Assembly: GCA_023634235.1 (NCBI GenBank)
Contig: JAMKCF010000003.1
Coordinates: 25,390,742 to 25,454,741, forward strand
Reading direction: 5' to 3'
Length of the DNA stretch: 64,000 nucleotides
Origin: Pisaster brevispinus
Lineage: Eukaryota > Echinodermata > Asteroidea > Forcipulatida > Asteriidae
In this document: positions 34,667-46,490 of the stretch, piece after piece
Numbering within the stretch: position 1 is the stretch's first letter
Layout of the letters: each line of letters begins with the position of its first letter
Notes under the pieces: model-generated
Seen by the model: only the letters and a program-made list of their open reading frames with translations
What the model was told of the DNA's origin: nothing
Databases searched by the model: none
Position numbers and translations under genes: made by a program

Positions 34667-37600
34667 GCGATAAAATCCGTAAATACTCAACAAATAAAAC
34701 TTTTTAAAAATGGATGAAAGGATACTGGGGCTTTGAGCTCCTCTTCTTCTTCTTGTTAAACTTCTTAGCCATTTGAGTGAACTTGTACCTTGTGGCTGTG
34801 AATAAAAACACACAACAAATAGGATGTGACATCCACCATCAAACCATGAGCATTGCTACTGCAAAATGTCCTCAGTCCAACACCATTCAGTAACTCTACA
34901 CCCAACTGTTGGACTCTGTTTATGGTGGCATACCTGATCCCATGTAAAGCATAATCAGTTTACTAGTGCAGTCCTCAGTCCAACACCATTCAGTAACTCA
35001 ACACCCAAATTGTTGGACTCTGATTATGGTGGTATGCCTGATCCCATGTAAAGCGTGACCAGTTTACTAGTGCTGTCCTCAGTCCAACACCATACAGTAA
35101 CTCAACACCCAAACTGCAGTCATCAGTCCGACAAAATCAAACAAAACATGCTGTTGGATTTTGATGCCCTTGTGAGGGTTAGAGACTTATGCAATGTCAC
35201 CTCTTTAAAGGAAACCTGACAGCAAAGGAAGGTTATTAAATCCTAAAACATGAAACAAACTTCGGAAAAAATAGCTGTAACGGATTCTACTTACTCTTTC
35301 CCATGTGAGAGAGTTTATTCCGAAACTCAATGTCATCGGCTGAGATGCCCCCAGCTGCCCCTACCTCTGCCCGGGGCAAGGCACCGGAATACACCTGACT
35401 TGCCTGGACACTCCCTCTAGCTGATTCAGGAAACTGGGTTGGGACAGCGGCGGCCGTGACAGACTGCGAATAATCTGCAAGACAAAAAATGAAAAGTACG
35501 ATATTCATAGTCGTGCGGTGCGTCTAGACTGGGCGGTCTAGCGGACTCGAGTTCTGAATGGAATGGTCGTAGGGGTGTGGGTTCGACTCCCGGTCACGAC
35601 ACTTGTGTCCTTGAGCGAGTTTGATTGCTTCTCTTCACCCGGGGGTAAATAAGTTCCTGTGAGGTCAGATATGGTTCCTGTGACTGATTTACATGTATCT
35701 TCATGCGCTACATTATTTGGCACCACAGGCTGTATGCTTCTCAGGGATCTAAGATGGTTCAAAGAATAAAATCCAACATTCATGTAGACCGTGGAAATGT
35801 CTTGCGTATTCAGATATTTTGGAGTCCACTTTGGTCCACGTACATTGCTTTGGTCCACGCACTCCAAATGTTCGCATACTCGTTGAGACTTGCACAGTCT
35901 ATTGGTGGACACCAGTCCACCATTATCATCACAGTAAAACTATAAAAAACTTGGACAAACCGACAAATTAAATTGAACGACACACTTACCGCTGTCGAGA
36001 GCGGCGATGAACTCTGGATTTCTCTGGAGCTCTTGTAGAAATTCTTCGTTCTGTAGAGTCAGGGCAAACCTCTCGTCTTCCAGCATCTGCTGCATCTCTA
36101 CATCGTTGATGTCGATGCTCTTTCGTTGTCTTACGTTCTTCTCCATTCGCTGCTGGAGTTGGGCGGATACCATTGTACTCTGCTGGAGACGAGGAACCGA
36201 AGCATTCTGCTTCGAATCAGAAAAAAAGTCAATTCAGTTGTTTGCCTGAGAGATTGCGTTAAGGAGCCCACCTTGACTTCTTTCACTTCCATGTTCTGGC
36301 GTTTACGGAGTCATTGATTTGGGGGTTTTTTTTCTTTTCAATCTTGCGCTTTTTTGCTTTGTTTTCTCTGCTTTTGTTCTTGGTGGTGTAGATAAGCTGT
36401 TGCTGTTGTTGCTTTACATGGGGTTTGTTCTTTTATGTTTTTGTCCTTGTTCTGTTGTATTGCTTTTTCTACAGGCCCCCCCCCCCCCCCCCCAAGGGAG
36501 AACAGTGTTTTCACACTGATGGGGCTACGCAGTATAAATAATACTTAATAATAACAAAAATAATAATAATATAATTTTAAAATGTTGGACACTTATTTTT
36601 GTTCTTTTCATCTGTAAGTGTACCAGGCACGCAACCTGTAGTTTTGTCCAAAAAAAAAGAGGAAAATTCCACTTTCAGTTCTAAGTCGTCAGAGTGTGGG
36701 TTCAAATCTTGTGCTCTTTGGCAAGACACTAAACTACAATTGCTTCTCATCACCCATGAGTAAATGGGTACCTGTGAGGGTAGAGATGGTTAGTGTGAGT
36801 TACAAGCAACCTGTGAGGCCATTTGGCTGCCGGTGCTGCATAATCCAAAGGGGGTGTGTGTGTAAAAAGTGTCGCTTTAATCAGCCCTCCCAATTCGCAG
36901 TCTGTAAATTGGGTCAATTTAATCGGCCTAGGACACTAGGATTAAACCTGATTAGAGTGAACCCTATCCTGAAAAAAACTTGTGGTTGGAACCTTGTATC
37001 TCTCCATGAAGAACGCAGTGCTTACCTGAGTTGTCTTGGCTGGCACCACTCTAAGGAAGTCCGACGGAAGGTTCCCAAGTAGTGGAGGGTTCCACCTCGA
37101 GTGTCTGGGAGCCGGCGCGGGGGCAGGAGGGGTCACAGTACCAGGTCGACTGGGAAACAGTGAGGCTGGGGGCAACGGTGGGGCCATCCCTGAGGGGGAT
37201 GGGGTGAACTGAGTTAGTGCCGGCTGAGGAGGCCCACTTTGCATCGGAGTTGGGGGAAGTTGCCTTTTGCGCATTTCCTGAAATAAATAAAGATTTGAAT
37301 AGGCATAGAGGGTGGAGTGCTGGTACTTTCACAAACTTGTCATTCCATCTTCTTAGCATACTTGTTCCAGAATGACCAGGAAGATATGCCTCAACTTTTA
37401 GAGGAGTCAGAGCACGCAGATCAACTCTAGATTCAAAAAATTATTTGACGGCACTTTCTTAAAAAGATACGAGGTGGAATTAAATTTGGATCCACCTTAT
37501 AGCAAAAGCATCTCCCTAAGATGTCTTCCATCCAAGCAAATATTTTAATGACATCAATATAATATTAACCGGTATCTACATGTATCCCCGTCCTCTATGC

Positions 37601-40349
37601 TTAGACTAAGTACATCTTGCTCTTCTCTTTTATCGATTCTGAAAAGCCAGTTGGGTAGATTTATTATCCATAAGGGTTGTACATGTACAGGCAGTGGAAT
37701 TTTCTGTAATCAGTAAATTTAAATAACAAATGACCACAGGGTAGGCATGAAGTTTCTAACCGTAACAGCAACCTTTGACATTTTGTTGACTAACCTGTGA
37801 GAAGGGGCTGTTGGGCGATGGAGGGGAGTATGGAGGTGGTTGGTCGGCCATGGCTTGAAGTCCCCTATCGGGTGTCATGGGTGTAGTGCCTGGTGGGGGG
37901 CTACTGAAACCCATATTCATCGGATCTCCGTATTGCTGTGTGTTTAATACAAGGACACAAACAAATAGGGATTAGGACACTGGGTCTGGGAAGCATCAAA
38001 GTATTAAGTTAATCCTCCTACTGTGTGACTATTCAATATCACCCACTGTGGTTTTGAAGGATAGGTAAACCCATGCAAGTCACCAGCATATCATGTGGTG
38101 AATGCATCTACACAGTACACAGTCAACCCTCCTACTGTGTGACTATTCAATATCACCCGCTGTGGTTTTGAAGGATAGGTAAACCCATGCCAGTCTGCAG
38201 CATATCATGTGGTGAGTGTGATCTACACAGTACAAAGTCAACCCTCCTATTGTGGGACCATTTAATATCACTCCCTGTGGTTTTGAAAGATACATAAATG
38301 TATGCAAGCCTACGTACGATATGATCACATGTGGTGAATGCATCTACACAGTACACAGTCAACCCTCCTACTGTGTGACCATTAAGTACCACTCACTGTA
38401 GTTTTGAAAGATACATACTGTAAGCGCATGCAAGCCCACAACATGATTACATGTGGTTAATGCATCTACACAGTACACAGTCAACCATCCTACTGCCTGA
38501 CCATTTGAAATCACCCACTTTGGTTTTGAAACATAGATAAACCTATGCCAGCCTACAGTACGATATCGGGTTGTAAGGTTGTGAATGCATCAACACAGTA
38601 CCCGATCAACCCTCCTACTGTGTGACTATTTAGTATCCCCCACTGTGGTTTTGAAAGCATCAACCCACGCAAGGCTGCAATATGAAAACATGTGGTGAAT
38701 GCATCTACATTGTACACAGTACACAGTCAACCCTCCTACTGCCTGACCATGATGACAGTCCCTCCTTTTACATGACCACGAGGAGGAACAAAGCTCGACG
38801 ACGATGACTTACAGGGAGTTGGGGATGCTGAGGAGGTGCGGGTGTCTTTTCAGGCATGTCGGCTGCCAAGGTCAGGAGTTGATCTATAGTCACATCTACT
38901 GCACCATTGTTTGCTCGAAGTACTGTTTCTATCACGTCCTTGTCCATGGTTGGAAACATGGTCTGAAAATACAAGAACATCATTTTTTCTGTTTAAGCAC
39001 AGTGGACAACATTGGTAAGCGTCATACACCAGGGCCCAATGTCATAGCGCTGCTTAACGGTGAGCAAATTTTCGTGCTAACTAGCAGACAAATTTTGCTT
39101 AAGCGTAAGTGTATTTCACAGGTTAGAAAGAATAATTAGGCAGCCATCTTGCGCGTTCACCATGGATTTGCATTGTTACGTCAAAGGGTGTCCTTTCTAA
39201 CAATGTTTTATAATATCAACAGCTCTCCAGTGCTCTTTACCAAGTAAGTTTTGATGGTCATTATTTTGGGAGTACTCACGCCTTTAAGAAAATATAGCAT
39301 ACCTACAGAACTACGTGTACTTGTACTTTTAAATAAATCTGAAGGTTTTCTGTTAAAGTTTCTTTTTAAAAATAAGAGCTAAACTGTTTTACAGGCATGA
39401 TACTTGACCCTGGATAAAAAAGGAACATTTTTTATTGAGTACGAGGTCTGATCTACAGGCATATAGAATTTATAATGCTACTTGGCCCTCTTGTTCGCCA
39501 AATTCTTTTGAAATAAACAACCACTGGTGCCCACACTGTTTGACCACTCAAGCATACATTCTCACACAACAACAGAAAGTTTATGTTCAAAGTTCAATTT
39601 TGAAATTCTATTAAGACCTTGGAGATTTCATTTTAGAGCATAATAAGCAATTAACAAAATGTCTTACATTTATTGAGTTTCTTTTCATTTAATTCGCAAA
39701 TCGTTTTCTAATCCACAAAATGGTTAATCCAAAAACGATCATTTCAAATCGGCCAATAATTGTTCAAGTTCTTGGTCTGTTTTCTCAGTGTGTTCTGTAT
39801 GAGGCCCCTTGAGGTGTTTGGCATTTTGGATCTTTTCACTCCAGTTTGAAGGGATTGTTTGTTTAGCAGCCTTGGTTTATTTTACCACCATTGAAAAGAC
39901 CCGTACTACACAGGCATATTTGTCCATTGGAAAAAACAGTAGACCAAAGTAATACAAGGGCCGGCCTGCATATGGTATAGGCTTTTATATAGTTTTCATG
40001 CTGTTTCATAACCACTTTGTTGACCTTTCTGAGGGGGAAAAAAAAAAAATCAAAAAAAAAAAAATCAGAAATCGGACTAAAGTAGGTAGAATATTATGCT
40101 TGATATAACTAAACACACTCTGTCAAAAGATCTGTGCATTGCTGCAAATTTTTATACCTTAAAATCCGCCATCGCCTGATGGAATTCCAGCTGGCGTGTG
40201 GCTGCTTGTCCAGGAGCCCCGCCCACTGCCCCGCCCATGGCTGTGTTATTAGGCATCATAGCAGTGGGCGGTCCACTCTGACAGCGGTTCTTCTTGTTCT
40301 TTTTGCTCTTCCCCGATGGAGGATGCTGCATATCCGGTGCTGTTGCCAT
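31484..40349 (-). CDS. CUEDC1: CUE domain-containing protein 1, long form
   Basis: CUE domains bind ubiquitin; the function of CUEDC1 is not well defined. Exons in transcription order: 40349-40158, 38962-38813, 37935-37795, 37277-37026, 36206-35990, 35474-35295, 33829-33669, 31579-31484. They sum to 1389 nt and 462 residues (human about 386). The start has ACCATGG context with an in-frame TAA upstream. Residues about 52-97 form the CUE domain (RQLEFHQAMADFK, MFP, TIDQLL), nearly identical to human. A PPPY motif, a possible WW-domain ligand, is at 147-150. Exon 4 has RWNPPLLGNLPSDFLR (human NWNPPLLGNLPDDFLR). Exon 5 has LEDERFALTLQNEEFLQEL. The C-terminus has a STMNLLDD motif like human STANLLDD. 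A different last exon gives a short form. Confidence 0.92.
31943..32283 (+). mobile_element. tRNA-Leu(CAA)-like SINE, full copy
   Basis: Head gtcatgtggccgagtggttt with a ttcaagt anticodon loop and ggttcgaatccc; body with cttcacc-like, gggtataaatgggtacctgc, and tail gcgcattgagacgttattgt then tatataagaactagtttatt. Inserted into an older repeat related to 57840-58345 (see findings). Confidence 0.85.
33669..33829 (-). CDS. CUEDC1: CUEDC1 exon with LLDD motif (long form)
   Basis: Acceptor gtctcag, phase 1 in, phase 0 out (donor gtaagc). Contains LPAASTMNLLDDYDVNGD, like human GAAASTANLLDD. In frame only if exon 6 joins it directly and skips 34795-34704. Confidence 0.82.
33905..34240. repeat. Inverted pair of tRNA-derived SINEs
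   Basis: A - strand copy at 33905-34030 and a + strand copy at 34090-34240 face each other, both with gctcagttggtagagcg (or its complement). Together they could fold into a long hairpin. Lies in a CUEDC1 intron. Confidence 0.7.
34704..34795 (-). CDS. CUEDC1: CUEDC1 alternative terminal exon (short form)
   Basis: Acceptor ttcacag. Joined in phase to exon 6 it gives GKTTRYKFTQMAKKFNKKKK and a short tail to TAA at 34706-34704. This is the true counterpart of human GKSTRRKLFELARAF. No donor inside it keeps phase with the exon at 33829, so it seems to end a protein of 407 residues. If a hidden intermediate exon exists, this stop could be avoided. Confidence 0.75.
34868..35122. repeat. 103-bp tandem repeat, 2.5 copies, CUEDC1 intron
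   Basis: Starts at 34868, 34971 and 35074, each with gtcctcagtccaacacca and a ttactagtgc end. Period is exactly 103 bp. Confidence 0.9.
35295..35474 (-). CDS. CUEDC1: CUEDC1 exon 6
   Basis: Ala/Gly/Ser linker then DIEFRNKLSHMGK, matching human DALFRDKLKHMGK. Acceptor ttgcag, donor gtaagt in phase 1, from which both alternative last-exon paths are in frame. Confidence 0.92.
35511..35690 (+). mobile_element. Partial tRNA-Leu-like SINE
   Basis: Has gggtgtgggttcgactccc and cacttgtgtccttgagcg and ttctcttcacccgggggtaa, the 5' half of the family at 31943. A second partial copy is at 36665-36860. Both are in CUEDC1 introns, antisense to the gene. Confidence 0.7.
35990..36206 (-). CDS. CUEDC1: CUEDC1 exon 5
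   Basis: 72 codons plus one base. Contains the conserved helix LEDERFALTLQNEEFLQELQ (human LEDERIALFLQNEEFMKELQ). Acceptor aagcag, donor gtaagt, phase 1 out. Confidence 0.93.
37026..37277 (-). CDS. CUEDC1: CUEDC1 exon 4
   Basis: 84 codons, Pro-rich, then the highly conserved RWNPPLLGNLPSDFLRVVP. Acceptor tttcag, donor gtaagc, phase 0 at both ends. Confidence 0.93.
37795..37935 (-). CDS. CUEDC1: CUEDC1 exon 3, PPPY motif
   Basis: 47 codons, Pro-rich. QPPPYSPPSP matches human PPPVYSPP but here forms a canonical PPxY. Acceptor cacag, donor gttagt, phase 0 at both ends. Confidence 0.9.
38005..38750 (-). repeat. About 120-bp tandem repeat, CUEDC1 intron
   Basis: Six diverged copies with gtcaaccctcctactgtgtg, cccactgtggttttgaa and atgtggtgaatgcatctaca. 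Same family as 11920-12565 in opposite genomic orientation; a single copy is at 30910-31025. Confidence 0.9.
38813..38962 (-). CDS. CUEDC1: CUEDC1 exon 2, CUE domain
   Basis: 50 codons: TMFPTMDKDVIETVLRANNG and the following AVDVTIDQLL, the ubiquitin-contacting MFP and Leu-Leu motifs. Human has TMFPNMDYDIIECVLRANSG. Acceptor ttcag, donor gtaagt. Confidence 0.95.
40158..40349 (-). CDS. CUEDC1: CUEDC1 exon 1 (start)
   Basis: 64 codons beginning MATAPDMQH, with a basic KSKKNKKNR patch at residues 14-22 that could be a nuclear or RNA-binding signal (inference), ending in RQLEFHQAMADFK at the CUE start. Donor gtataa, phase 0. Confidence 0.92.
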
Positions 40350-42563
40350 GGTAATAGTATCTATATCCTTGCACTTCGTCACTTTTTAAGTATCTCTAAA
40401 AAATATTTCGGCTACACGAGGTAACAAAGAGGAATTCTTAAGACGGAACTTTTCAAGAAAAATATTCAGTTGCGATTCACTCCAAAGTAGAGATGATGTC
40501 AAACATTGCTAAGTGTCCATTTTGGCTGATGGTCACAGATGTTATCCCGGGCTGTGGCGATTGGAATCAACTTAGCAGATGGGATCAGGTACTTTAAAAC
40601 CAGATGGGATCTGCAAAACAGTGCACGGAAGGAAAAACACTGAGATAAAACTCTTTAAAAACAATATTAGTAATACTAACTAGAAATTACTGTGTGGTTG
40701 TGAAAACGTAAACAAATTAACAAATGGGATGGAGGTGAGCACAACTCCTTCCAATGTCAATGTTTGACGACAATGCAGGTATGGTGACCGATAGAGCAAT
40801 CTGTTTTCACTGCACCTCCATTGCTGGGACGCTAGCAGTGCATGGCATGAAGAACAAAAATAATAATCTAAAAAAAAAAAATTAAAAAAAAACCTTGTAT
40901 GCAAATTAAGTGTCTCCCTGAACAATTTACACAATTTCCCTGGACAGGACAGCACGACATAATGATGTAGAAAATACTTCAGAAAGTGAACACTGAAATC
41001 CCGCCAAAAACTCTTCTTAATGAAATGCATTAAACCCGACTGTATGAGGCGCTGACTGTATGTAACTTATAACCAGACACCTAAGACAAGTCAAACCCAA
41101 ACCCTTGGAGAGAGAAGACATGACATTGCTGTTGATTTCGCAATATCCTTAGCAGGTCATCCTCGTTGCCAACATTGGCTTCCTCTGAGTGACACAGCCG
41201 ACTAAGTCTTTAAGACATTCGTCTAACTACCAGCAATTCTTCTGTAAAACTCATAGACTCAGCAGCAACGCCATTCCGTATTTTATTGATCAACTTAACA
41301 CATTTTCCAACTGATTTACTTTTTTGGGGTTATTGTGTTTTGTTACTGGTTTTATGTATTATTTCTATCCACATGCACTGCACGTATGATTTCCTTTTCA
41401 GTGAACTCTTGTCAACCGATGTGTCTAGTGCACTTTGACCGTTTGTTTTGTTATATAAAGCAATTTTAAACTTATACTTTTTGAGGCTTTGCATGGTGAG
41501 GTATCAATGTGTATATCCAGTTTGCGGTATTGTCAGCCATTGTCCATGTTGCCTGTGCCAGATTTCAGTTTCTGTTTAGTTGCAAATATTTTTGGCCAGT
41601 GTTCAACATCATTCAAACATGCTGTACTGTCAGGCAAATTATAAATATCGTTCAGCTAGACGTGTACCTACTTCACATAACAGCTTAAAAAAACCAATGC
41701 TTTTCTCATGTCTTTATGTACAAAACCTTGCGCTGCTGTCATCCCAGCAAATGGCAGCGTTAACACTTGTAAACGCATACTGGCAAAAAAAACCCTGAAT
41801 GGTCTACAGTATATTGACTGAAGGACTCAGAAGACTTCAACCCAAATCTCAAATATGCAAGTCAACTAAGTACAATGTAGACGACTCCCCTTTATTATTG
41901 GCATGAAACCTCTCTACCGTCAGAAGTACAAAACTACAGGTTTGGACACAATGTGAACTATTTAGGTGTTCATGCAATACGTGCACGAACACCTCTTGTT
42001 ATTGATCTGGGGTTTTTTTTTTCTCCATCTTTCTTCTTCTTCTTCTTCTTCTTTTTCCAAATTCAATATTGTTCAATAAGTTTTATATTTGAACAAAATC
42101 CAACTCCTGAGCCACACATTAGGATGATAAAGTGAAATGTCGTCACCATTTCATTTCAATCATAGTTTGACGACATCAATCACGGACACCTTGTTTTTGT
42201 AGGAAACAAAAACTGAGTGTCTAGTTCTAGTTTTACCTCCCTTTGGTGATCGCTATGAGGAAATCCCGAAATCAGGAAATATCCTGACAAATCATCACAC
42301 GACTGTGCAAAGTGGAAGTATATTTCACAGGTTAGCAATTTTTTTTTTACATGTACATGTAGGCGGCTAGCTTTTCAAATGTAGTCATGTTGTAATTTCC
42401 TCACAAAGCAAAGCCTCAATATTGCAATGAAACTGTTTATTCGTCAAGTTCCTTTTAGCAGTTCCTCTTTTGGGGGGCACTAAATTGAAACCATGGAAAC
42501 CAGGATGATACTTGCAAACCTCTAAAAAAATTACAATGTATGATCCTCCATACAGGCATGTGG

Positions 42564-43065
42564 GTTGTCAAGACCGAGCGGTTTAGAGCATCGAATTCAA
42601 GTTCTGGTGGTTGATTCATCGGGGTGTGGGTTCGAATCCCGGTCATGACACTTGTGTCCTTGAGCAAGATGCTTTATGCTATAATTGCTTCTCTTCACCC
42701 AGGGGTATAAATGGGTACCTGCGAGGGTAGAGGTTGATATTGTGTTTGAAAAAGCCTTCGGAGCGCCACGGCAGCCTGAGGCTGTATACTCCCCAGGGAG
42801 CTGAGAAAGATTAAAGGATTGCCATTGGCCCAATGACCAGCAGCCGATTTCACGAAACGCTAGGATTAATCCTATCTCGAGTTAGGACGAGTAACTAGTC
42901 CTAACTTAGGATTAATCTTAAAGTTTACATGTTACAGTGCAAGGCTGGGTTTCGTCCTAAAGTCCTAAGATTAATCCTAAGTTAGGAAGAGTTTGGTGAA
43001 ATCGACGGCAGGGCATTAATGTAAAGCGCATTGATACGTTATTGTAAAATGCACTATAAGAACTA

Positions 43066-43066
<1 letters not shown>
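42564..43066 (+). mobile_element. tRNA-Leu-like SINE interrupted by a MITE
   Basis: Same SINE as 31943-32283. The copy is split after ggcccaatgaccag by the element at 42841-43011, then resumes at ggcattaatgtaaagcgcat and ends in a (TTA)n tail. Confidence 0.85.
42841..43011. mobile_element. Palindromic MITE, ccgatttcac ends, inside a SINE
   Basis: Ends gccgatttcacgaaacg and gtgaaatcgacggc; interior has repeated ctaacttaggattaatc and its inverse. Related to the element at 59948-60087. Confidence 0.85.
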
Positions 43067-43118
<52 letters not shown>

Positions 43119-43134
43119 GTACATGTTTGTGCAG

Positions 43135-43335
43135 GTTCAAGGCTTGATTAGAGGGGGGGGGGGACAATCCACAAGACCGTGAGGCCTGTAGCTCAAAGTT
43201 TGTACTGGACCCCAAAAATTGTTTACAAGACAAGAATCAAAATGAGAAACAAAACTATCTACATGTACAGTCTAACGTAAACATTTTTTTCATTTGAACA
43301 AGCACTTTACATGTACTTGTAATAAAAAAAGGTAA
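43135..43335. mobile_element. Fragment of cagggctcaaattt MITE family
   Basis: Has acaagaccgtgaggcctgta and gctcaaagtttgtac, matching the internal part of the 49066-49472 element. Another fragment at 46914-46990. Confidence 0.55.
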
Positions 43336-46261
43336 ACAAATCGGAAATTAGTCTGAAGTAGGAATATCATGCTTACTGCAGTGAACATGGACCTGCTTGC
43401 CCCCCCCCACCCCCAAGTTGCTAATTGCCGCGTGTGTGATTTGGCCGTGGTTTTTTTCCCGTTCAATTTCTCTATATCTGCGTGAAATTAGTAAACGAGG
43501 AAACCTTCCTGGTAAAAATAGAATAATGATGGACGACCTTCCTTCTTCCCGTTGATGTACATGTAACTAAAGGGAAGCTCAGGCTAAGAAGGTTAGTCCT
43601 GTATCCACTGGGATTTAAATATTCCAGAACAAAAATGGCTTCTGAAAGCTTCATCAGTTCATTGTAAACAATGCTCTCACTTGGTTTCGGAAAAAATAAC
43701 AAAAGTGGCAATGTTTCTGCCGAGTTAATAACTCTTGCACATTACCGCTGAACACATGTAATCTTTCTCTTAATCACAACCCTCTCATAAAAAAATACTT
43801 AAAACATATATTATGTAAAAAACCAACAACACCAAAACAAATCAAAACAAAATAATACTTACTACAATAAATATTTTGTTATTTATCTTTTCAATGAGGA
43901 ATCAAAAAGAGCTGGCATTTCGGTACTCCAAAAGTACCTTTGACAATAGTACACTAATATTGTACCATGTCTTGATTCAAATAAAATCAATATAGGACAA
44001 TTGTGTACTTATTACGTTTTTATATATTGGGCAGTCGGAGAAATTTGCCAACTCTGGTAGCGTGTACCATACCTTGCGTCCAACAGAGCAGTTAGTTTCA
44101 AATACCAACCTTGTCCATGGTACAGTACACATGATAAACAGGTATTCCATGTACACATCTTGATTCAAATAAAGTATACCAGAAACAACAATTATTATGC
44201 CAACAGCCCCCACAATGTACCTTCTCTTGACTCAAAGAGAGTAAACTTACAAGTAGCCAGACGATGTTCATCTTTGCAAGTATTCCACATTCACATACAT
44301 GTACCCTCATACAGTATCCTCCACCAACAGGCAACACCACTTGATGGACTGAGTGCTTTACAAGTTAGACTTTAACTGAATGTTCCAATGATTGCTTTTG
44401 GTTCCAATTGTCAAACAGCATGAGTCAGACCCAACAGGTACATATATACATACATCTGTAGCCAACCAGTAGCAGTGCACCATTGTCATACATGTATTTT
44501 GAAGGTTATGATGTCACTGCCTACTGCATTGTAGACCCTCTTACAGCGAGGAGCCTGGAGGTCAGTCCATATTAAGCCGTTGAACATGTTCAAGTGGTTA
44601 CCGCCTACTACTGGCATGACTGGGAGTTCCCCGATTGTGAACTTTGTCGAGATTTAACCTCAATGGAGAAAGAGGAGCTTAATAAAAAACTAGACAAGCA
44701 ACTTTGATGTTAGTAAAAAAATATCAAAAAAACAACAAGAGAGGGAACTTCCAGGAATACAAACTTTGTACAGTGGTTTTTTAGATAGATTTTCCTGGCA
44801 CTAAAATTAAGGGGGAAAAATGAAGACAAAATCAGCTGATTATGCTCGGCTGTGAAACACAGCAAGCCCGTCACTGTAAACAAATGAAGTGACGATTTTA
44901 AACTTGTTTCACTCGAAAAGCAGAATCCTTGTTTAATTGCCAGTGAACGAATTCACTCAAGTACTATGTATATTATCACCGGTTTATGTATAGCACGTGA
45001 ACAAATTCACTTGTAACGCATAACAAAATGCCACACAAAATGTATTATTACATGTAGTTGCTACTCAAATGTCACCATTTGTTACGCAAAATTAACATTC
45101 AGTCTAAATACAGCAAAATTGCTGGAGGAAACCATTCCCTGAAATTGATCTATAAAATCTTATTTATTTATTTTCTTTAAAATGAAAAATCGTCCTACAA
45201 AAGGCCACAGGGCCACTCCAGGTGAAGGAGACCAAAAACAAATCAAGACAATTTAAAGAGACGTTTTCCTTTCTTTTCCTTACCCAAAACAAGGCTTAAA
45301 GCAACTCTTGGTAAGGGGCCACAAGAAGAAAATATTTAAGATGAAAATAACTCAGGAGAGCTGAAGGTAGGAATTGATATTCCTCTTAAAACAGTCTAGA
45401 CTGTAGGGTGGAGGGAAACATGCGCCAGGCAAGAAGTTCCAAAGAGATGCAGTACGCGGAATAAAGCTGTTTTAGATACACACATGTACATTGCATGCTG
45501 GGAGAAAAGTAAGAATGTTTTAAAATTCACACAAACATTGTGTAAAGCTAAGCTGTACTACATTACGTTAATGCCCCATGTACATGTACTTTGCGTATGA
45601 ACAGGCAGTAAAGGCACAGGACAATTTCCGGCTGCCATCCTGGACGTAAACCAATGATGAAACAATGGAATTGCATGGATTTGTGCGCATTGTGCACAGG
45701 ATTGGCCAATGAACACCTTCCTTGATCTCTACACAAGGGCGGCAAACTCAAATAAAATAACGTCACCCGCATAAGATCTACAAGCCAACTACATGTAGTT
45801 AGATTTGAATAATGTCTGGTACATGTACACTGACTTGCTTAAATCACTCACAAGTAAGGGCTTCAATTGGAATTCCTCCGACTAAAGACGTACTTGCTGG
45901 TTTGAGGCGAGCTTTTGCATAGTTAAGTAAGAGATCATGACAAACGTTGATACACTGAAAGAATGTGATGCCACATTGGTCATGTTGGTACCAGATTCTG
46001 CCCACATGCCATCAAGTCTGGAGGTTACTACACAAAAGCTTGCCCCTGAGCCAAGTGACGCAGCAATAATATCTTAAGTCTCGGAATCCAAATTGAATGT
46101 CAACTGACCAATCAAGTAATTCGTACCAGACATTATTCAATATCTAACTCCCAAATGGCGTATTGGTCATGAACAATTCAAACCAACCCCCAAAAAGAGA
46201 TGAGAGCTTCTAACATTTTCCTTCAATTAACATTGGTAACTCATCAGTTTTGACACAAGAG

Positions 46262-46490
46262 TTTTGAAACAAAAAGGTTTGAAATAAAGAATCTTGTTAA
46301 TTAACGCCGATTGCATCAGCTTGTGTGTCTTCCGCAGTGTCACACAGTAATCCACGCATGATCGATCATGGTGTCCTGTTGAACTCTATGGGCGATCCCA
46401 ACTACGTCCCAACTTTAACACTCAAGTTGGGACCAGTCCCAACTATAGTTGGGACAATTGTCAAGTTGGGACGGAACATCTCTATGAAAT
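46262..46490. mobile_element. Palindromic repeat, tcccaactatagttggga family, copy 1
   Basis: Contains aagaatcttgttaattaacg, tgatcgatcatggtgtcc and a run of cccaac/gttggg palindromes. A fuller copy is at 50830-51045 and an inverted end fragment at 50388-50480. Confidence 0.8.
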
